A DNA stretch of 64,000 nucleotides from Schumannella luteola (GTDB lineage: Bacteria; Actinomycetota; Actinomycetes; Actinomycetales; Microbacteriaceae). Positions 52,236-60,972 of this stretch are shown piece after piece. The stretch spans positions 1,240,001 through 1,304,000 of the forward strand of contig NZ_JACBZY010000001.1 in the NCBI RefSeq assembly GCF_013408685.1, given 5' to 3'. A program made the translations under genes and the position numbers. Under the pieces are notes generated by a model. It was not told the DNA's origin, made no database searches, and saw only the letters and a list, made by a program, of their open reading frames with translations. Positions within the stretch are counted from its first letter, which is position 1. Each line of letters opens with the position of its first letter.

Positions 52236-53438
52236 ATGGCGTCTCTCGCGACCGCGTACCTCACCGGCTTCGGCAGTTATCTGCCGGGTCCGCCGGTCGG
52301 CAACGACGAGATCGCAGGGCGACTGGGCGGCACGGATGCGGTGACCGAGCGCATCCGCCGCCGCATCCTCGAGCAGAACGGCATCCGGCAGCGGCACTAC
52401 GCGCTCGACGGCGACGGCGAGCCGACCGAGCTCAACGAAGAGCTCGCGGTGAAGGCCCTCCGGGCGGCGCTCGACGACCGCGGCATCGAGGCCGCCGACC
52501 TGCGCATGCTCGTCTGCGCCACGACCATGGGCGACGTGCTCGTGCCGGGCTTCGCGTCGATGGTGCACGGCCGGCTCGGCGGCGGGCCGATGCAGACGCT
52601 CAGCGCCTCGGGCGTCTGCGCCTCGAGCCTCGCCGCGCTCGATGCGGCGGTCAGCAAGATCCGCCTCGGCGACCACCCCCGCGCCGCGGTCGTCGGCTCC
52701 GAGCTGCCGAGCCGCAGCCTGCGCGAGCGGCGCTACGAGGGCATCCGCGCCGGCATGGATGCGCACTTCCTGCGCTGGATGCTCTCCGACGGGGCCGGCG
52801 CGGTCGTCGTCGAGTTCCAGCCGCATCCCACCCGGCTTTCGCTGCGCGTCGACTGGGTGCGTCAGGTCTCGCTCGCGCACGAGCATCCGGTCTGCATGCG
52901 CGCCGGGATGTCGGGCGCGGCGGCCGAGGTCGGCGGCACCTGGCAGGACGGCTCGATCGGCGAAGCGGATGCGGCGGGCATGTTCCTGCTGCGGCAGGAC
53001 GTGAGCATGCTCGACGAGCTCGCCGGCGCCGGCATCGGCCAGTTCGAGGAGCTCGTCGACACGGGCCTGGTGGATGTGCGCCACCTCGACCACGTGATCT
53101 GCCACTACAGCACCAACGTCTTCCGCGACGTCGCCTTCGAGGCGCTGCGCCGCCGCATCCCCACCCTCGACACCGACCGCTGGTACTCGAACCTCGAGAC
53201 GCGCGGCAACACCGGCTCAGCCAGCATCTTCATCGCCCTCGAGGAGGCGTGGCGCACCCGCGACTTCGCCCCCGGCGAGACGATCCTGCTCGCCGTGCCC
53301 GAGTCGGGGCGCTTCTCCTTCGCCTTCGCGCACCTCACGGTCGTCGCGCCGCCCGGTGCGATCCCCGCCGATCCGTCGTCATCCACCCCGTCGTCATCCA
53401 CCCCGTCATCGCCCATTTCGACAGGAGCCTCCGCATGA
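52236..53438 (+). CDS. Beta-ketoacyl-ACP synthase III-like enzyme
   Basis: 400 residues, ATG with TATCGT 7 nt upstream. It has the thiolase fold and the full FabH-type triad: Cys128 in LSASGVCASS, His290 in CHYSTN and Asn325 in RGNTGSAS. It is longer than housekeeping FabH (about 320) and has an insertion around residues 195-245, so a specialised acyl-condensing or acyl-transferring role is likely. The C-terminus is a Ser/Thr/Pro tail made by a 15-bp tandem repeat. Its stop overlaps the next start, so it is coupled to the diiron enzyme. Confidence 0.88.
   Translation: MASLATAYLTGFGSYLPGPPVGNDEIAGRLGGTDAVTERIRRRILEQNGIRQRHYALDGDGEPTELNEELAVKALRAALDDRGIEAADLRMLVCATTMGDVLVPGFASMVHGRLGGGPMQTLSASGVCASSLAALDAAVSKIRLGDHPRAAVVGSELPSRSLRERRYEGIRAGMDAHFLRWMLSDGAGAVVVEFQPHPTRLSLRVDWVRQVSLAHEHPVCMRAGMSGAAAEVGGTWQDGSIGEADAAGMFLLRQDVSMLDELAGAGIGQFEELVDTGLVDVRHLDHVICHYSTNVFRDVAFEALRRRIPTLDTDRWYSNLETRGNTGSASIFIALEEAWRTRDFAPGETILLAVPESGRFSFAFAHLTVVAPPGAIPADPSSSTPSSSTPSSPISTGASA
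53373..53410 (+). repeat. 15-bp tandem repeat at the end of the KAS III-like gene
   Basis: Two perfect copies of CCGTCGTCATCCACC (53373-53387, 53388-53402) and a partial third encode the SSSTPSSSTPSS tail just before the overlapping start of the next gene. Confidence 0.85.
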
Positions 53439-54154
53439 GCATCACGACCGACAGTGCCGCCGCCGATCTCTCGAGCGCCGGCGAGGTGAACGCCGACATC
53501 CCCGCCTCGCTCTTCGAGCGCCTCGCCGGCGTCTGGGCGACGCTCGAGGAGCGCCTGGATCGGGTGCCGATCCTGCAGCGCCTCGCCGCCGGCACCGTCA
53601 CCCTGCACGACTACCAGCGGCTGCTGTTCAACCTGCGCCAGCAGGTGATCGACGGCTCGCCCTGGATCGCGCGGGCCGCCTCCAACTTCGACGTCGAGCA
53701 CTTCGAGCTGCGGTCGGCCGCCATCCGTCACGCCGAGGAGGAGCACCGCGACCACCTCATGCTCGAGCGCGACTACGTCGCCGTCGGCGGCTCGCTCACC
53801 GAGCTGCGCGCCGGGCGCAAGAACCTCGGATCGGAGGCGCTGTCGGGCTACCTCTTCCACTACGCCGACCGGCCGAACCCGGCGGGACTGCTCGGCGCCA
53901 TGTTCATCATCGAGGGCCTCGGCGCCCGCCGCGCGGCGGAGTGGGCCGCGCGCTTCCAGGAGGTGCTGGGCCTGGCCGACAACCAGGTGCACTTCATGAT
54001 CTACCACCAGGAGGCCGACGGTCAGCACACCGGCGACATGGAGGGCATCCTCACCTCCGGCCTCATCGACGCGAGCACCGCGGATGAGATCGTGCGCTGC
54101 GCCGAGGTCGTCGCGCGGCTCTACGCGCTCCAGCTGGAAGAGCTGGACAACTGA
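53435..54154 (+). CDS. Haem-oxygenase-like diiron oxidase/oxygenase (HDO family)
   Basis: 239 residues, ATG overlapping the previous stop, AGGAG site. The all-helical sequence carries the HDO metal-ligand set in the right spacing: Glu101 and His104 in RHAEEEHRDH, Glu160 in FIIEGLG, and His191, Asp195, His198 in IYHQEADGQH. HDO enzymes such as UndA, CADD and SznF use a diiron site and O2 to cleave, N-oxygenate or decarboxylate. Coupling to a KAS III-like enzyme suggests an acyl or acyl-derived substrate. Confidence 0.88.
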   Translation: MSITTDSAAADLSSAGEVNADIPASLFERLAGVWATLEERLDRVPILQRLAAGTVTLHDYQRLLFNLRQQVIDGSPWIARAASNFDVEHFELRSAAIRHAEEEHRDHLMLERDYVAVGGSLTELRAGRKNLGSEALSGYLFHYADRPNPAGLLGAMFIIEGLGARRAAEWAARFQEVLGLADNQVHFMIYHQEADGQHTGDMEGILTSGLIDASTADEIVRCAEVVARLYALQLEELDN

Positions 54155-54155
54155 C

Positions 54156-55028
54156 GTGACCGCGCCCGTGCTCTCGGATCCGGGCATGTGGGATGCGGTC
54201 TACGCCGATCCCTCGGTGCCGCTCGACCGCGAGCTGCTGCGCAAGATCGTCGTCGACCAGCAGCGGCCTTCGCGGCGCTGGCTGCATCCGATCGCCCGGG
54301 TCGTCTCGCGGCTCGTGGTCGGCGTCGTGTCGGCGCTCAAGCGCATCCTGCCGTTCCGGTGGATGCCGCTGGGCATGATGGACGTGCTCTGCGTCTGGTT
54401 CCTGCGCCGCTTCGTCGATCCCGACGCGGTCGAGCTGCTCATCCGCCACTTCGTGATCGAGACGAACGTCGTCAACTTCGTGATCCGCAACACCCCGGCG
54501 CGCATCGAGCCGGTCACGCTGCGGCCGACGGCGCTCGCCGGACTCGGCGACCACGCCGTCGTCGAGCACGACATCAACGTCTACGACGTGCTCATCGCCC
54601 TCGACGGGGCGCCGATCACGGCGCGGCCGCGCGCGGAGCTCGACTTCCAGCAGCTCGACATGCCCGAGCTCGACCCCGAGCGGCACCGGCGTCGGCCGCT
54701 CAAGCTCGACATCCAGACCGCGCTCTGCTTCATGAACATCCCGTTCTCGATGGCCCTGTCGCTCGAGGAGTACCGCCGGGCCGTGCACTCGATGCGCTTC
54801 GACGACAGCTTCCTCGAGATGCTCGCGCTCATCACCGACGATGACACCTTCCGGCATTGGAAGGTCGGCGGGCTCAGCCTCTGGCTCGACTCGAACGTGG
54901 ATGTGCCGCGCACCGTCTACCGCCACGCCCTCATCTGCGAGTACGCGCACGCGCACCTCGTGAAGCTGGCCGCGGAGGCCGAAGCCGGGATCGCGCCGAC
55001 CGCGGCCGTCGGGGCGACCGAGGCCTGA
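54156..55028 (+). CDS. Unrecognised protein of the KAS III/diiron cassette
   Basis: 290 residues, GTG start 1 bp after the diiron gene's stop. N-terminal basic amphipathic segment (VVSRLVVGVVSALKRILPFRW) suggests peripheral membrane binding. A core follows with FVDPDAVELLIRHFVIETNVVNFVIRNTP and later LQTALCFMNIPFSMALSLEEYRR. No catalytic motif recognised. I have seen such proteins only beside KAS III and diiron genes, by recollection, so it may be a third pathway enzyme or a scaffold. Confidence 0.75.
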   Translation: MTAPVLSDPGMWDAVYADPSVPLDRELLRKIVVDQQRPSRRWLHPIARVVSRLVVGVVSALKRILPFRWMPLGMMDVLCVWFLRRFVDPDAVELLIRHFVIETNVVNFVIRNTPARIEPVTLRPTALAGLGDHAVVEHDINVYDVLIALDGAPITARPRAELDFQQLDMPELDPERHRRRPLKLDIQTALCFMNIPFSMALSLEEYRRAVHSMRFDDSFLEMLALITDDDTFRHWKVGGLSLWLDSNVDVPRTVYRHALICEYAHAHLVKLAAEAEAGIAPTAAVGATEA

Positions 55029-55071
55029 GCGGCATCCCCGACGAGCCGACTAGACGAACAGCCGACAAGGC

Positions 55072-55113
55072 GAGGAGCCCCTCACCTCACGTCCCGGCGG
55101 TGAGGGGCTCCTC
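55072..55113. terminator. Strong bidirectional terminator
   Basis: GAGGAGCCCCTCACC (55072-55086) pairs perfectly with GGTGAGGGGCTCCTC (55099-55113). It separates the KAS III/diiron cassette from the convergent transporter operon. Confidence 0.88.
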
Positions 55114-55147
55114 TGAGTCGGGGGCGAGCTTCGTCAGCTCGCGCGCC

Positions 55148-55753
55148 TCAGCTCGCGGGCGGCGTCGGCTCGCCGAGCGACAGCATGAGCCGGTTCGCCC
55201 AGTTGAAGAACGCCGCGCCGTGGATGACGTCCGCGATCGCGAGGTCGTCGAAGCCCGCGTCGCGCAGCGCCTGCACGTGCTGCGGCCCGAAGTCGCTCGG
55301 CGTGCGGGTCAGCGCGGCCGAGGCGTCGATCACGGCGCGCCAGGCGGCGTCGGGCTGCTCCGCATCCACGCCGCCGTCGAGCAGCGCCTGCACCTCGTCG
55401 CCGCGCTTCGACTTCTGGGTCGCGAAGCGCGAGTGCACCGAGGCGCAGAAGATGCAGCCGTTGACGCGCGAGGCGGTCGTCGCCGACAGCTCGCGCAGGG
55501 CGCGCGGCAGGCCGCCCTTCTCGTTGTAGAAGATGTCGTTGTCGGTGCGGGTGCGGGCGCCGAGGATGTCGGGGTCGCGCACCAGCAGTCGGAAGTAGTC
55601 GCTGTTGGCGCGGCCCTTGTCGGTGAGGCCGTGCCAGTGGCGCTCGGTCAGCTCGTCGATCGGGAAGGGCTCGAGCCACGGCACCCAGCCGAGGTTCTCC
55701 TGGGTGAACTCGACCGGTTCGGTGTTCTCGGGGCGCAGCACGCTCTCGCTCAT
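55148..55753 (-). CDS. AhpD-like alkylhydroperoxidase-domain protein
   Basis: 201 residues from the ATG at 55753; a GTG at 55756 is also possible and both overlap the preceding stop. The peroxidase motif CIFCASVHSRFATQ (CxxCxxxH) is intact. Family members reduce peroxides or, in related carboxymuconolactone decarboxylases, handle aromatic intermediates. It matches the Avi_7169-type subfamily as I remember it. It is last in the operon with a CMD partner, a flavin monooxygenase and an ABC transporter. Confidence 0.85.
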   Translation of the reverse strand: MSESVLRPENTEPVEFTQENLGWVPWLEPFPIDELTERHWHGLTDKGRANSDYFRLLVRDPDILGARTRTDNDIFYNEKGGLPRALRELSATTASRVNGCIFCASVHSRFATQKSKRGDEVQALLDGGVDAEQPDAAWRAVIDASAALTRTPSDFGPQHVQALRDAGFDDLAIADVIHGAAFFNWANRLMLSLGEPTPPAS

Positions 55754-56361
55754 CACAGGGCTCCCTTCAGCACGGTGAGGCCCGCGACGACGCGGGACTG
55801 GAAGGCCAGGAACGACACGAGCTGCGACAGCGTCACGATGCCGGTCGTCGACCAGCCGGCGTCGAGCAGCGCCTGCAGGGCGTCCTGCGAGGCGTCGCGC
55901 GGGCGATAGGTCAGCAGGTGGGTGTGCGCGAGCGCGGCGGCGAGGCGCTCGCCGGTCGCGGCGGCCAGCGGGGCCGAGGGCGCCCAGTGCAGGCCGTCGA
56001 CGTTCTCGACCGAGAGCGGGCCCGCGGGGAAGTCGCCGTAGGGGCCGACCGTGGTGGCATCCTCGAGCGCGACATCGAGAGCTGTCGCGAGGGCGGCGCC
56101 GTCGAGGGCGCTCGTGCCGGCTGGCTCCGCCGCGAGCAGCTCGCGGTAGTAGCCGGCGGTGGGGCTCTGCGTGAGCGCGACGGCCCAGTAGGCGACGGCG
56201 CGGCGCTCGAGCTGCGACACCTGCGTGAGGTCCTCGGAGTCGAAGAGCGCGTCGTAGCTGGCCTGGGCGTTGGCCTTCGCGTCGGGACGCTGACGGCGCA
56301 CGGCGTCGAGGCTGTCGCCCTCGCTCACGCCGACCAGGCGGTCGATGACATCGGCGGTCAT
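55753..56361 (-). CDS. CMD-fold protein lacking the CxxC motif
   Basis: 202 residues, similar in length to the AhpD-like gene but without the Cys pair. Core: RRAVAYWAVALTQSPTAGYYRELL and a C-terminal GWSTTGIVTLSQLVSFLAFQSRVV. It matches the Avi_7170-type CMD family from memory. It may form a heteromeric complex with its catalytic partner. It has a TGATG junction with that gene. Confidence 0.8.
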   Translation of the reverse strand: MTADVIDRLVGVSEGDSLDAVRRQRPDAKANAQASYDALFDSEDLTQVSQLERRAVAYWAVALTQSPTAGYYRELLAAEPAGTSALDGAALATALDVALEDATTVGPYGDFPAGPLSVENVDGLHWAPSAPLAAATGERLAAALAHTHLLTYRPRDASQDALQALLDAGWSTTGIVTLSQLVSFLAFQSRVVAGLTVLKGAL

Positions 56362-56407
56362 GGGGTCCTCTCGAGGGGTTCGGTCGGATGGATGGGGAAG
56401 CGGGAAG

Positions 56408-57412
56408 TCAGGCGCCCGGCGCCCAGCCCAGCGCCGGCGCGACGCGCTCGGCGATCAGCTCGAGCGAGCGCAGCACGACCGCGTGCGGCGGGTCGACCGG
56501 ATGCGGCTGGAACACGACGTCGCTCGCGAGCGGCACGATCGGATCGGCGCCGAGCGAGTCGATGACCTGCTCGGGCGTGCCGATGTGCAGGTCGAGGTAG
56601 GCGGCCGCCTCCTCGTCGGAGACGCCGGACGGCAGCGTGACGCCGAGCTTCTCGATCTGCGGCACGGAGGCGGCGATGCCGGCGGCGCGCAGGCGGCGGC
56701 CCTCGGCCTCGTCGTCGACCACGAGCACCGAGCGCGACGCCATGACCCGCTGCGGCACGCCGGCCGGCAGCGCGGCGGCGTGCGCCTCGACGATCTCGAC
56801 CTGGTCGACGGCTGAGCCGGTGCCGGTGTACTCGCGGCGCGGCTGCGTGCGCGAGAGCAGCAGCCCGTGCCCCTCGCCGCCGATGCGCGCGGCGCCCGAG
56901 GCCGAGAAGGTCGCCTCCCAGAGCGTCGAGAGCAGCTCGGCCGGGGCCGGCGGGTACAGCGCACCGCCGTCGCTCGTCAGCACCTCGCCGCGCAGCGCGC
57001 GCAGCAGCGTCTCCTTGTGCGCGGCGTAGATCGCGGGGCGGTCGGCCGGGTCGTGGCCGAAGGGCGGGAACGACGAGGAGGTGCCGCCGGAGCCGATGCC
57101 GAGCTCGAAGCGTCCACCCGAGAGCAGCGACAGCACCGCCGCATCCTCGGCCACCCGGATCGGCGCCTCGAGCGGCAGCGTCACGATGCCGGTCGCGAGG
57201 CGGATGCGCGAGGTCTGCGCCGCGGCCTGCGCCAGCACGACGAACGGCGACGGCAGCCCGCCCTCGTCGCCGTGGAAGTGGTGCTGCGCCACCCAGGCCG
57301 TGTCGAAGCCGAGCTCCTCCGCGTGCACGATCTGGGCGAGCGCGTTGCGGTAGCGCTCGACCGGCGCGACGTCGTCGAGCAGGCGGGTGAAGAATCCGAG
57401 TCGGAACGTCAT
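56408..57412 (-). CDS. LLM-class flavin-dependent monooxygenase (luciferase-like)
   Basis: 334 residues, overlapping LivF by 4 bp. The bacterial luciferase-like TIM barrel is shown by HAEELGFDTAWVAQHHF, IRLATGIVTLPLEAPIRVAEDAAVL and the flavin-binding SGGRFELGIGSGG. Such enzymes use reduced FMN and O2 to oxidise organic substrates, including sulfonates, nitrogen and sulfur compounds. Its place in an uptake operon implies it oxidises the imported compound. Confidence 0.9.
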   Translation of the reverse strand: MTFRLGFFTRLLDDVAPVERYRNALAQIVHAEELGFDTAWVAQHHFHGDEGGLPSPFVVLAQAAAQTSRIRLATGIVTLPLEAPIRVAEDAAVLSLLSGGRFELGIGSGGTSSSFPPFGHDPADRPAIYAAHKETLLRALRGEVLTSDGGALYPPAPAELLSTLWEATFSASGAARIGGEGHGLLLSRTQPRREYTGTGSAVDQVEIVEAHAAALPAGVPQRVMASRSVLVVDDEAEGRRLRAAGIAASVPQIEKLGVTLPSGVSDEEAAAYLDLHIGTPEQVIDSLGADPIVPLASDVVFQPHPVDPPHAVVLRSLELIAERVAPALGWAPGA

Positions 57413-58161
57413 GCGGTGGTGTCGCTTTCTGCGGCGGTGTCCGTCGCCTTGCCCAGGTACGCGACCTGGATCTCGGGGTCGTCGAGCAGCTCGCGCGATC
57501 CGCCCTGCAGCACGATCTCGCCCGAGGCGAGCACGTAGCCGCGCGAGGCGATCGAGAGCGCCAGCTCGGCCTGCTGCTCGACGAGCAGCACGGCGACGCC
57601 GAGCTCGCGGTTGATGCGCGCGATCTCGTCGAGCACCTGATCGACGAGCTTGGGCGAGAGGCCCATGGTCGGCTCGTCCATGCAGATGAGACGCGGGCGG
57701 CTCATGAGCGCGCGGCCGAAGGCGAGCATCTGCTGTTCGCCGCCGGAGAGCGTGCCCGCCTCCTGTCGGCGGCGCTCGGCGAGCCGCGGGAAGTGCTCGC
57801 GGATGCGCCCGAGGTCCTCCTGGATGCCGGCGCGGTCCTTGCGGGTGAAGGCCCCGGCGAGCAGGTTCTCGTCGACCGTCATCTGCGGGAACACGCGTCG
57901 CGCCTCGGGCACGGAGGCGATGCCGGCGACGACCCGCTGCCGCGTCGAGGCGTGCGTCACATCCCGTCCGTCGAAGCGCACGGTGCCGCCCTTCGGCTTC
58001 ACGAGACCGAGGATCGTCTTCATCGTGGTCGACTTGCCGCTCGCGTTGCCGCCGAGCAGCGAGACGATCTCGCCCTCGCCGACCGTGAGGGTGTTGCCGC
58101 GCAGGGCGTGGAACGGGCCGTAGTAGACGTGCACGTCGTCGAGCTCGAGCAGGGCGCTCAT
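57409..58161 (-). CDS. ABC transporter ATP-binding protein, LivF type
   Basis: 250 residues. Walker A GGNASGKST, signature LSGGEQQM, Walker B RLICMDEPTMGLSP and the H-loop region LVEQQAELAL. The short length and FPQMTVDENL region match LivF, one of the two ATPases of branched-chain-amino-acid-type importers (HAAT family). It overlaps both neighbours by 4 bp. Confidence 0.93.
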   Translation of the reverse strand: MSALLELDDVHVYYGPFHALRGNTLTVGEGEIVSLLGGNASGKSTTMKTILGLVKPKGGTVRFDGRDVTHASTRQRVVAGIASVPEARRVFPQMTVDENLLAGAFTRKDRAGIQEDLGRIREHFPRLAERRRQEAGTLSGGEQQMLAFGRALMSRPRLICMDEPTMGLSPKLVDQVLDEIARINRELGVAVLLVEQQAELALSIASRGYVLASGEIVLQGGSRELLDDPEIQVAYLGKATDTAAESDTTA

Positions 58162-59153
58162 GCCTCGTCCCCTCCGGTGGTCGTGTCGCCGGAGACCGCG
58201 TCGCCGGAGACCGCGTCCCCGGAGCTCACGACGTCATCCACGCCGCCCCCGAGCCCGCGCCGCCGCCCGAGGTACGCCTCGATCACGGCCGGATCGTGCC
58301 GCACGGTCTGCGGAGGACCCTCCGCGATGATCCGGCCGCCATCCATCACGATCACCCGATCGCTGACCGTCATGACCAGGTCGAGCTTGTGCTCGACGAG
58401 CAGGATCGCCTGGCCGTCGGCCTTGAGCTGCAGCAGCTGCTCGAGCACCTCGGCGGTCTCCGACTGGTTCATGCCGGCGGTCGGCTCGTCGAGCAGCAAC
58501 AGCTTCGGCTGCAGCGCGAGGGCCCGGGCGATCTCGGTGCGGCGGCGGTTGGCGTAGCTGAGCGAGTAGGCGGGGTCGTCGCGGCGCGGGCCGAGGCGGG
58601 CCTCGAAGCGCTGCACCTCGCTCTCGACGGCCGCATCGATCTGCTTCTGCTCGCGCCGGGATGCGGGCGTGCCGATGATCGCGATGAACAGCTCGCCGAG
58701 CAGCGGGACCCACTTCAGCAGGAACAGCCGCGACAGCCGGCGGAAGGGGCGGCTCGCGACGAGCGTCGAGTGCAGCCCGACCTCGACGTTGTCGCGCACC
58801 GAGAGGGTCGCGAAGACGCGGCCGTTCTGGAAGGTGCGGGCGACGCCCTCCTCGGCGATGCGCGCCGGGTCGGCGTGGTCGATGCGACGGCCCTCGAGCG
58901 AGATCGTGCCGGCGCCCGCGCGCAGCGCGCCGCTGACCAGGTTGAGCGTCGTCGTCTTGCCTGAGCCGTTCGGCCCGATGATCGAGACGACCTCGTGCGG
59001 GGCGACCGTGAAGCTGACGCCGTCGACCGCGCGCACGCCGTCGAAGTGGCGCTCGAGGCCGTCGACGCTGAGCAGCGCATCCGCCGTCGCGGTAGCCGCC
59101 GCATCCACCTCGCCCGTCGCCGATGCGTCGGCAGCAGCCGTGTTCTCGCTCAT
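58158..59153 (-). CDS. ABC transporter ATP-binding protein, LivG type
   Basis: 331 residues from the ATG at 59153, overlapping the permease stop. Walker A GPNGSGKTT, Walker B LLLLDEPTAGM and H-loop LVEHKLDLVM are present, with the LivG-type insertion before the signature (SYANRRRTEIARAL, in which the usual Gly-Gln is replaced). A 30-residue Ala/Thr N-terminal extension and a repeated SGDAV C-terminal tail are odd. Confidence 0.92.
   Translation of the reverse strand: MSENTAAADASATGEVDAAATATADALLSVDGLERHFDGVRAVDGVSFTVAPHEVVSIIGPNGSGKTTTLNLVSGALRAGAGTISLEGRRIDHADPARIAEEGVARTFQNGRVFATLSVRDNVEVGLHSTLVASRPFRRLSRLFLLKWVPLLGELFIAIIGTPASRREQKQIDAAVESEVQRFEARLGPRRDDPAYSLSYANRRRTEIARALALQPKLLLLDEPTAGMNQSETAEVLEQLLQLKADGQAILLVEHKLDLVMTVSDRVIVMDGGRIIAEGPPQTVRHDPAVIEAYLGRRRGLGGGVDDVVSSGDAVSGDAVSGDTTTGGDEA
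58185..58224 (-). repeat. 15-bp tandem repeat at the end of the LivG-type gene
   Basis: GTCGCCGGAGACCGC occurs twice (58185-58199, 58200-58214) with a partial third copy, encoding SGDAVSGDAVSGD just before the overlap with the LivF-type gene. It mirrors the repeat at 53373 at the end of a coupled gene. Confidence 0.85.
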
Positions 59154-60952
59154 GAGTTCCTCACCAGCAGTCCGCCCGGCCGGAACCTCACGACGAGGAT
59201 CAGCACGAGGCCGTAGACGATGATGCGCAGCTCGGGCGTGAAGCGCAGCAGCTCCATCGCGCCGATCAGCACGATCGACCCGAGCACGGCGCCGTAGGGC
59301 AGGTTGACGCCGCCCATGATGACGATCGTGACGACGAGCAGCGACATGAGCGTCGTGAAGATCGTCGGGTCGATGTAGGTGTACTGGTGCGCGAGCAGCG
59401 AGCCGCCGACGCCGGCGAAGAACGCCGACACCGCGAAGGCGAGCGCCTTGTAGTCGCGGGCGCGCACGCCCGAGGCGACGGCGGCCGTCTCGTCGCTGCC
59501 GACCGAGGCGATGACCTTGCCGAGGTGCGAGCGGCGGATGCGCCACATCACCACGAGGGTGATCACGAGCACGCCGAGGTCGATCAGGTAGTAGGCGAGC
59601 GGCGAGGTCAGCGGGGTGCCGAACCACTCGGGGAAGGGGATTCCGTAGATGCCCTGCGGGAACACCAACTGGATGACGGCCACGATCACGGTGCCGACGC
59701 CGAGCGTGGCGATCGAGATGTAGTGGCCCTTCACGCCCCAGATCGGCGACGACAGGATCGAGGCGATGATCGCGGCGATGAGCCCAGACACCGGCAGCGC
59801 GACCCAGAACGGCAGGTGCACGACCGTCGTGAGCAGCGCCGAGCTGTAGGCGCCGATCGCGATCGGGCCGGCCTGGCCGAGTGCGAGCACGCCGGCCTGC
59901 CCGGCGGTGAGGGTGAAGCCGGCGCCGATCGTCGCGTAGATCAGCACCTGCGTTCCGGTGGTCAGCACGTAGTCGCCGCCGACGAGCGGCACGACGACCG
60001 CCGCGATCACGAGGGCGATCGGCCACACCCACTTCGGGATGCGGAACGGCCGGCCGCGCCCGAGGAAGGTTCCGGTGAGCGGCTCGCTCGAGATGAGCGG
60101 CACGCGCCCGAGCAGCCCGCCGGGGCGCACGATCAGCACGATGATGAGCACCGCGAAGACGATGATCTCGCGGGCGGTGTCGCCGAAGAAGTGGATGCCG
60201 AAGGCCTCGAGCACGCCGAGCACGAAGCCGCCGATCACGGCCCCGACGAGCGAGCCGAGCCCGCCGAGGGTCGCCGCGACGAAGGCGACGAGGCCGGTCT
60301 CGAGTCCGGAGGAGGGGTTCGCGACGCCGACGTAGAGCGCGATGAAGACGCCGGCGAGACCGCCGAGGGCGGAGGCGATCACGAAGGAGACGTGTTGCAC
60401 GCCCGCGACCGGGATGCCGACCTGCAGCGCCGCCTCCTGATCCTGCGAGGTCGCGCGGATGGCCCGGCCGATCCTGCCGTACTTGAGGAACAGCGACATC
60501 GTGACCATCACGACGATCGTGATGCCGAGCATCACCAGGTCGGAGGTGCCGAAGGCGAGGTTGCCGACGCGGAAGTTCGAGGTCGGCAGCACCTTCGGGA
60601 AGGCGCGGAAGTTCGCGCCGAACGCGACCTGCGAGGCGTTGTCGAGGATCTGCGACACGGCGAAGGTCGACAGCATCGCCGCGAGCGGCAGGTATTTCGC
60701 GAGCGGCCGCACGACGGCGACGTTCGTCAGCAGGCCGATGCCGGCGCAGACGACGAGCACGAGCGGCAGCGCCAGCCAGAACGGCAGGCCGAGCTTGACG
60801 ATGCCGAACCAGGCGAGCATCGCGCCGAGCCCGAAGAACGAGAACTGCGCGAAGTTGACGACGTTCATGACGCCGAAGACGAGCGAGATGCCGACCGCTC
60901 CGAGGGCGTAGATGTTGCCTCGGAGCAGGCCGGCGATCAGGGTGTCGAGCAT
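59150..60952 (-). CDS. Fused LivH-LivM permease of HAAT ABC transporter
   Basis: 600 residues, twice the usual permease size. Residues about 1-290 are LivH-like (GNIYALGAVGISLVFGVMNVVNFAQFSF) and 310-600 are LivM-like (GAGFTLTAGQAGVLALGQAGPIAIGAYSSALL; EAA loop GVRARDYKALAFAVSAFFAGVGGSLLAHQ). A single chain thus supplies both transmembrane halves. It follows the binding-protein gene by 20 bp. Confidence 0.9.
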   Translation of the reverse strand: MLDTLIAGLLRGNIYALGAVGISLVFGVMNVVNFAQFSFFGLGAMLAWFGIVKLGLPFWLALPLVLVVCAGIGLLTNVAVVRPLAKYLPLAAMLSTFAVSQILDNASQVAFGANFRAFPKVLPTSNFRVGNLAFGTSDLVMLGITIVVMVTMSLFLKYGRIGRAIRATSQDQEAALQVGIPVAGVQHVSFVIASALGGLAGVFIALYVGVANPSSGLETGLVAFVAATLGGLGSLVGAVIGGFVLGVLEAFGIHFFGDTAREIIVFAVLIIVLIVRPGGLLGRVPLISSEPLTGTFLGRGRPFRIPKWVWPIALVIAAVVVPLVGGDYVLTTGTQVLIYATIGAGFTLTAGQAGVLALGQAGPIAIGAYSSALLTTVVHLPFWVALPVSGLIAAIIASILSSPIWGVKGHYISIATLGVGTVIVAVIQLVFPQGIYGIPFPEWFGTPLTSPLAYYLIDLGVLVITLVVMWRIRRSHLGKVIASVGSDETAAVASGVRARDYKALAFAVSAFFAGVGGSLLAHQYTYIDPTIFTTLMSLLVVTIVIMGGVNLPYGAVLGSIVLIGAMELLRFTPELRIIVYGLVLILVVRFRPGGLLVRNS

Positions 60953-60972
60953 GTGGTGTGAGCGCCCTCAGC

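Noticed and set aside
59387-60961. 524-codon plus-strand frame opposite the fused permease
   Set aside because: Shadow rich in His, Arg, Asp and Glu; the permease on the other strand is unmistakable.
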